A stretch of DNA of 7,542 nucleotides, from the NCBI GenBank assembly GCA_021804195.1, contig JAJZKJ010000097.1, positions 1 to 7,542 of the forward strand, written 5' to 3'. Under the pieces are notes generated by a model. The model saw nothing but the letters and a program-made list of their open reading frames with translations, ran no database searches and was not told the origin of the DNA. The translations under genes were made by a program, and so were the position numbers. Shown piece after piece: positions 6,220 through 7,542 of this stretch (positions are counted from its first letter, which is position 1; the number at the start of each line of letters is the position of its first letter). The stretch comes from Acidobacteriota bacterium. GTDB lineage: Bacteria > Planctomycetota > Phycisphaerae > WQYP01 > JAJZKJ01.

Positions 6220-6729
6220 GTGGCGACGAAAAAAGATATTATCTGCGAACCGGCGCGGGAAGGCGACGTCGATGAACTGGTGGATTTATGCCTGCTCGTG
6301 GAGAAGCAACATGAAGCGTATTGGTCTGTGCGTTGGCAGCTGCGCCCGGATATCCGGGCGCGGTATATTCGCTGGATGATGGGCAACCTGGGCCAGCCGC
6401 GCTGGCTGCTGCTGGCGGCCCGGTTGGCAGCGCCGAATGGCCCGGTCGTTCTGGCGGGCGGATTGGTGGCGGCCATTACCGAAGAGATACCCATTTACAC
6501 CTACCGCGAATATGCCTTCATTCACGATCTGGCGGTGAAGCCTGAATTTCGCCGGCGGGGTATTGCCCGCCATCTGTTAGAACACGCCCGCCGCTGGGCC
6601 GCTGACCAAGGCGTCAACCAGCTTCGGCTGATGGCGGCGCACCAGAATGCCGCCGCGGTGGCCCTGTTTGAAAAAGTGGGCTTCCGCGTGACCTACCATG
6701 AAATGGTCTGGCCGACTGCGGCAAAGTAA
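6220..6729 (+). CDS. GNAT-family N-acetyltransferase
   Basis: A soluble acyl-CoA-dependent acetyltransferase of 169 residues. The acetyl-CoA-binding motif A is VKPEFRRRGIARHLL (106-120, pyrophosphate loop RRRGIA 111-116). Motif B follows with N143-AAAVALFEKVGF (to 155). The preceding strand AFIHDLAV (99-106) is also typical. The substrate cannot be told; small GNATs act on amino acids, polyamines, antibiotics, protein N-termini or toxins. Start choice: a GTG at 6220 has AGGAG (6208-6212) 7 nt upstream and begins right before the fold. In-frame ATGs at 6175 and 6199 lack such a site, and the longest open frame (from 5983) would run through vapB and its promoter, so I reject it. It is divergent from vapBC. 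No terminator is evident after the stop. Confidence 0.88.
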   Translation: MATKKDIICEPAREGDVDELVDLCLLVEKQHEAYWSVRWQLRPDIRARYIRWMMGNLGQPRWLLLAARLAAPNGPVVLAGGLVAAITEEIPIYTYREYAFIHDLAVKPEFRRRGIARHLLEHARRWAADQGVNQLRLMAAHQNAAAVALFEKVGFRVTYHEMVWPTAAK

Positions 6730-6798
6730 AACGGCAAAAGTAAGAAGTAAAATGATCCCAATTGTCACCAAGCCATACTGGCCGACTTTAAGTAGAAA

Positions 6799-6840
6799 CA
6801 CAGATGAATCTGTGGTAGGTCGAAGCTCCGCCCCGGCGGA
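6799..6840. repeat. REP-like pair of short palindromes between GNAT and the IS
   Basis: CACAGAT-GA-ATCTGTG (6799-6814) is a perfect palindrome. TCCGCC-CC-GGCGGA (6827-6840) is a second one 12 nt later, with the phrase GTAGGTCGAAGCTCCGC joining them. Such linked GC-rich palindromes in gaps resemble dispersed extragenic repeats. No U-run follows on the plus strand. On the minus strand the first palindrome is followed by TTTCT, a weak terminator at best. Copies elsewhere in the genome would confirm it. Confidence 0.4.
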
Positions 6841-6865
6841 CATACTCCGCTGGGCCGTCGAACTA

Positions 6866-7542
6866 GAGCGTGTTATGAACTTTTGACGGGAGTACATTAT
6901 GATAGGTGCATGGCAAGGAAGCTCTACCCCAGTGACGTTACGGATGACGAATGGTTGTTCGTATTACCCTATCTGACACTGATGCGCGAGGACGCGCCGC
7001 AGCGTGAATATGATCTACGGGAGATTTTCAATGCTCTGCGATGGATCCTTCGAGCCGGATCGCCTTGGCGATACCTGCCGGGTGACTTTCCGCCCTGGCA
7101 GATGGTGTACCAGCAATGCCAGCGTTGGCTGGCCGCAGGAGTGTTCGAGGCCTTGGTGCATGATCTGCGGGAGCTGCTCCGGATGGCGCAGGGGCGCGAT
7201 AAGGATCCCACCGCCATAGTGATCGACAGCCGCACGCTGCAATCCACGCCGGAGAGCGGCGAACGGGCCGGCTACGATGGCGCCAAACGTAAGAAAGGCT
7301 CCAAGATTCACGCGGTCGTTGACACGCTGGGACACCTCTTGGCGTTACGTGTGACTGCGGCGGACCAACAGGACCGCCAGCAAGTCAAATCCTTGGCCCG
7401 GCAGGTGCAGAAGGTTACGCACAAGACGGTTGAATTGGCCTACGTGGACCAAGGTTACACGGGGGCCCAACCGAATCAGGACGCCGCCCAGCAAGGCATC
7501 CAGTTGCAAGTAGTGAAATTACTAAAAGCCAAGCGGGGTTTC
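6866..7542 (+). mobile_element. IS5-family insertion sequence, left part (right end outside window)
   Basis: The transposase frame from 6910 marks the element. The candidate left terminal repeat begins at about 6866 with GAGCGTGTTATGAACTTTTG, 44 nt before the transposase start. A GAGC… start followed by a TGTT/AACTTTT stretch is the style of left ends in the IS1031-like group of IS5. The base triplet just outside is CTA, a possible 3-bp target copy. The exact edge cannot be fixed without the right end. Confidence 0.6.
6910..7542 (+). CDS. IS5-family transposase (3' partial)
   Basis: The frame from ATG 6910 is open for 211 codons to the window edge. It is a DDE (RNase H-fold) transposase that catalyses strand cutting and joining at the element ends. 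The N-terminal DUF4096-type region is plain: LYPSDVTDDEW, FNALRWILRAGSPWRYLP (41-57), then PPWQMVYQQCQRW. The first catalytic Asp is D106 in VIDSRTLQSTPESG, followed by GYDGAKRKKGSKIH. The second is D180 in AYVDQGYTG. The catalytic Glu and last 60 or so residues lie outside the window (relatives run about 270 residues). No frameshift or internal stop is seen, so the visible part could be functional. The ribosome site is poor (AGG 6 nt upstream), as is common for insertion sequences. Confidence 0.93.
   Translation, partial: MARKLYPSDVTDDEWLFVLPYLTLMREDAPQREYDLREIFNALRWILRAGSPWRYLPGDFPPWQMVYQQCQRWLAAGVFEALVHDLRELLRMAQGRDKDPTAIVIDSRTLQSTPESGERAGYDGAKRKKGSKIHAVVDTLGHLLALRVTAADQQDRQQVKSLARQVQKVTHKTVELAYVDQGYTGAQPNQDAAQQGIQLQVVKLLKAKRGF

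Noticed and set aside
6577..6897. Minus-strand 106-codon open frame across the end of the GNAT gene
   Set aside because: Runs antisense through the GNAT C-terminus and the palindromes; no ribosome site or family pattern.

Overview
The window is GC-rich (about 60% by eye) bacterial DNA with Shine-Dalgarno-type starts. The families present (a HyfB-type membrane subunit, a copper ATPase with YHS and heavy-metal-binding N-terminal modules, a CHNRxY-type small protein beside a nucleotidyltransferase, VapBC, IS5) occur together in soil and sediment lineages such as Planctomycetota, Verrucomicrobiota and Acidobacteriota. No feature here fixes the phylum, so that placement is an inference.

Layout, left to right. 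(1) Nt 2-1699, plus strand: most of a hydrogenase-4 subunit B (HyfB)-like proton-pumping membrane protein, with its N-terminus cut off by the window edge. A clean intrinsic terminator follows at 1724-1749. (2) Nt 1750-1890: no gene seen. (3) Nt 1891-2415, plus strand: decayed accessory genes. These are an N-terminal scrap that looks like an IS4/IS1634-type transposase, the C-terminal part of a small toxin-like protein, and an antitoxin-like gene broken by two in-frame stops. (4) Nt 2356-2765, minus strand: the 5' end of a minimal nucleotidyltransferase gene, overlapped by a small protein gene ending in CHNRSY. Nucleotidyltransferase homology and antitoxin homology both stop at about nt 2413, so this is probably a recombination scar. 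(5) Nt 2768-5293, minus strand: a full-length Cu+ P1B-type ATPase (CopA-like). (6) Nt 5390-6018, minus strand: a VapB/VapC toxin-antitoxin pair with a readable promoter, operator-like palindrome and ribosome binding site. (7) Nt 6220-6729, plus strand: a GNAT acetyltransferase, divergent from vapBC. (8) Nt 6799-6840: REP-like palindromes. (9) Nt 6866 to the edge, plus strand: the left part of an IS5-family insertion sequence with an open transposase frame.

How the genes relate. VapB, VapC, the ATPase, the CHNRSY protein and the nucleotidyltransferase fragment all lie in order on the minus strand with short gaps or overlaps, so read-through from the vapB promoter could reach the copper pump. 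A TATAAT box just before the pump may also give it its own start. The pump would move Cu+ out of the cytoplasm. VapBC is a self-regulating toxin-antitoxin module. Everything between the hyfB terminator and the pump looks like an accessory insertion zone in decay.

I found no RNA genes, CRISPR arrays or clearly new large system. The most interesting items are the nested CHNRxY/nucleotidyltransferase pair, the composite scar beside it, the altered proton-path residues in the HyfB-like protein, and the compact vapB control region.
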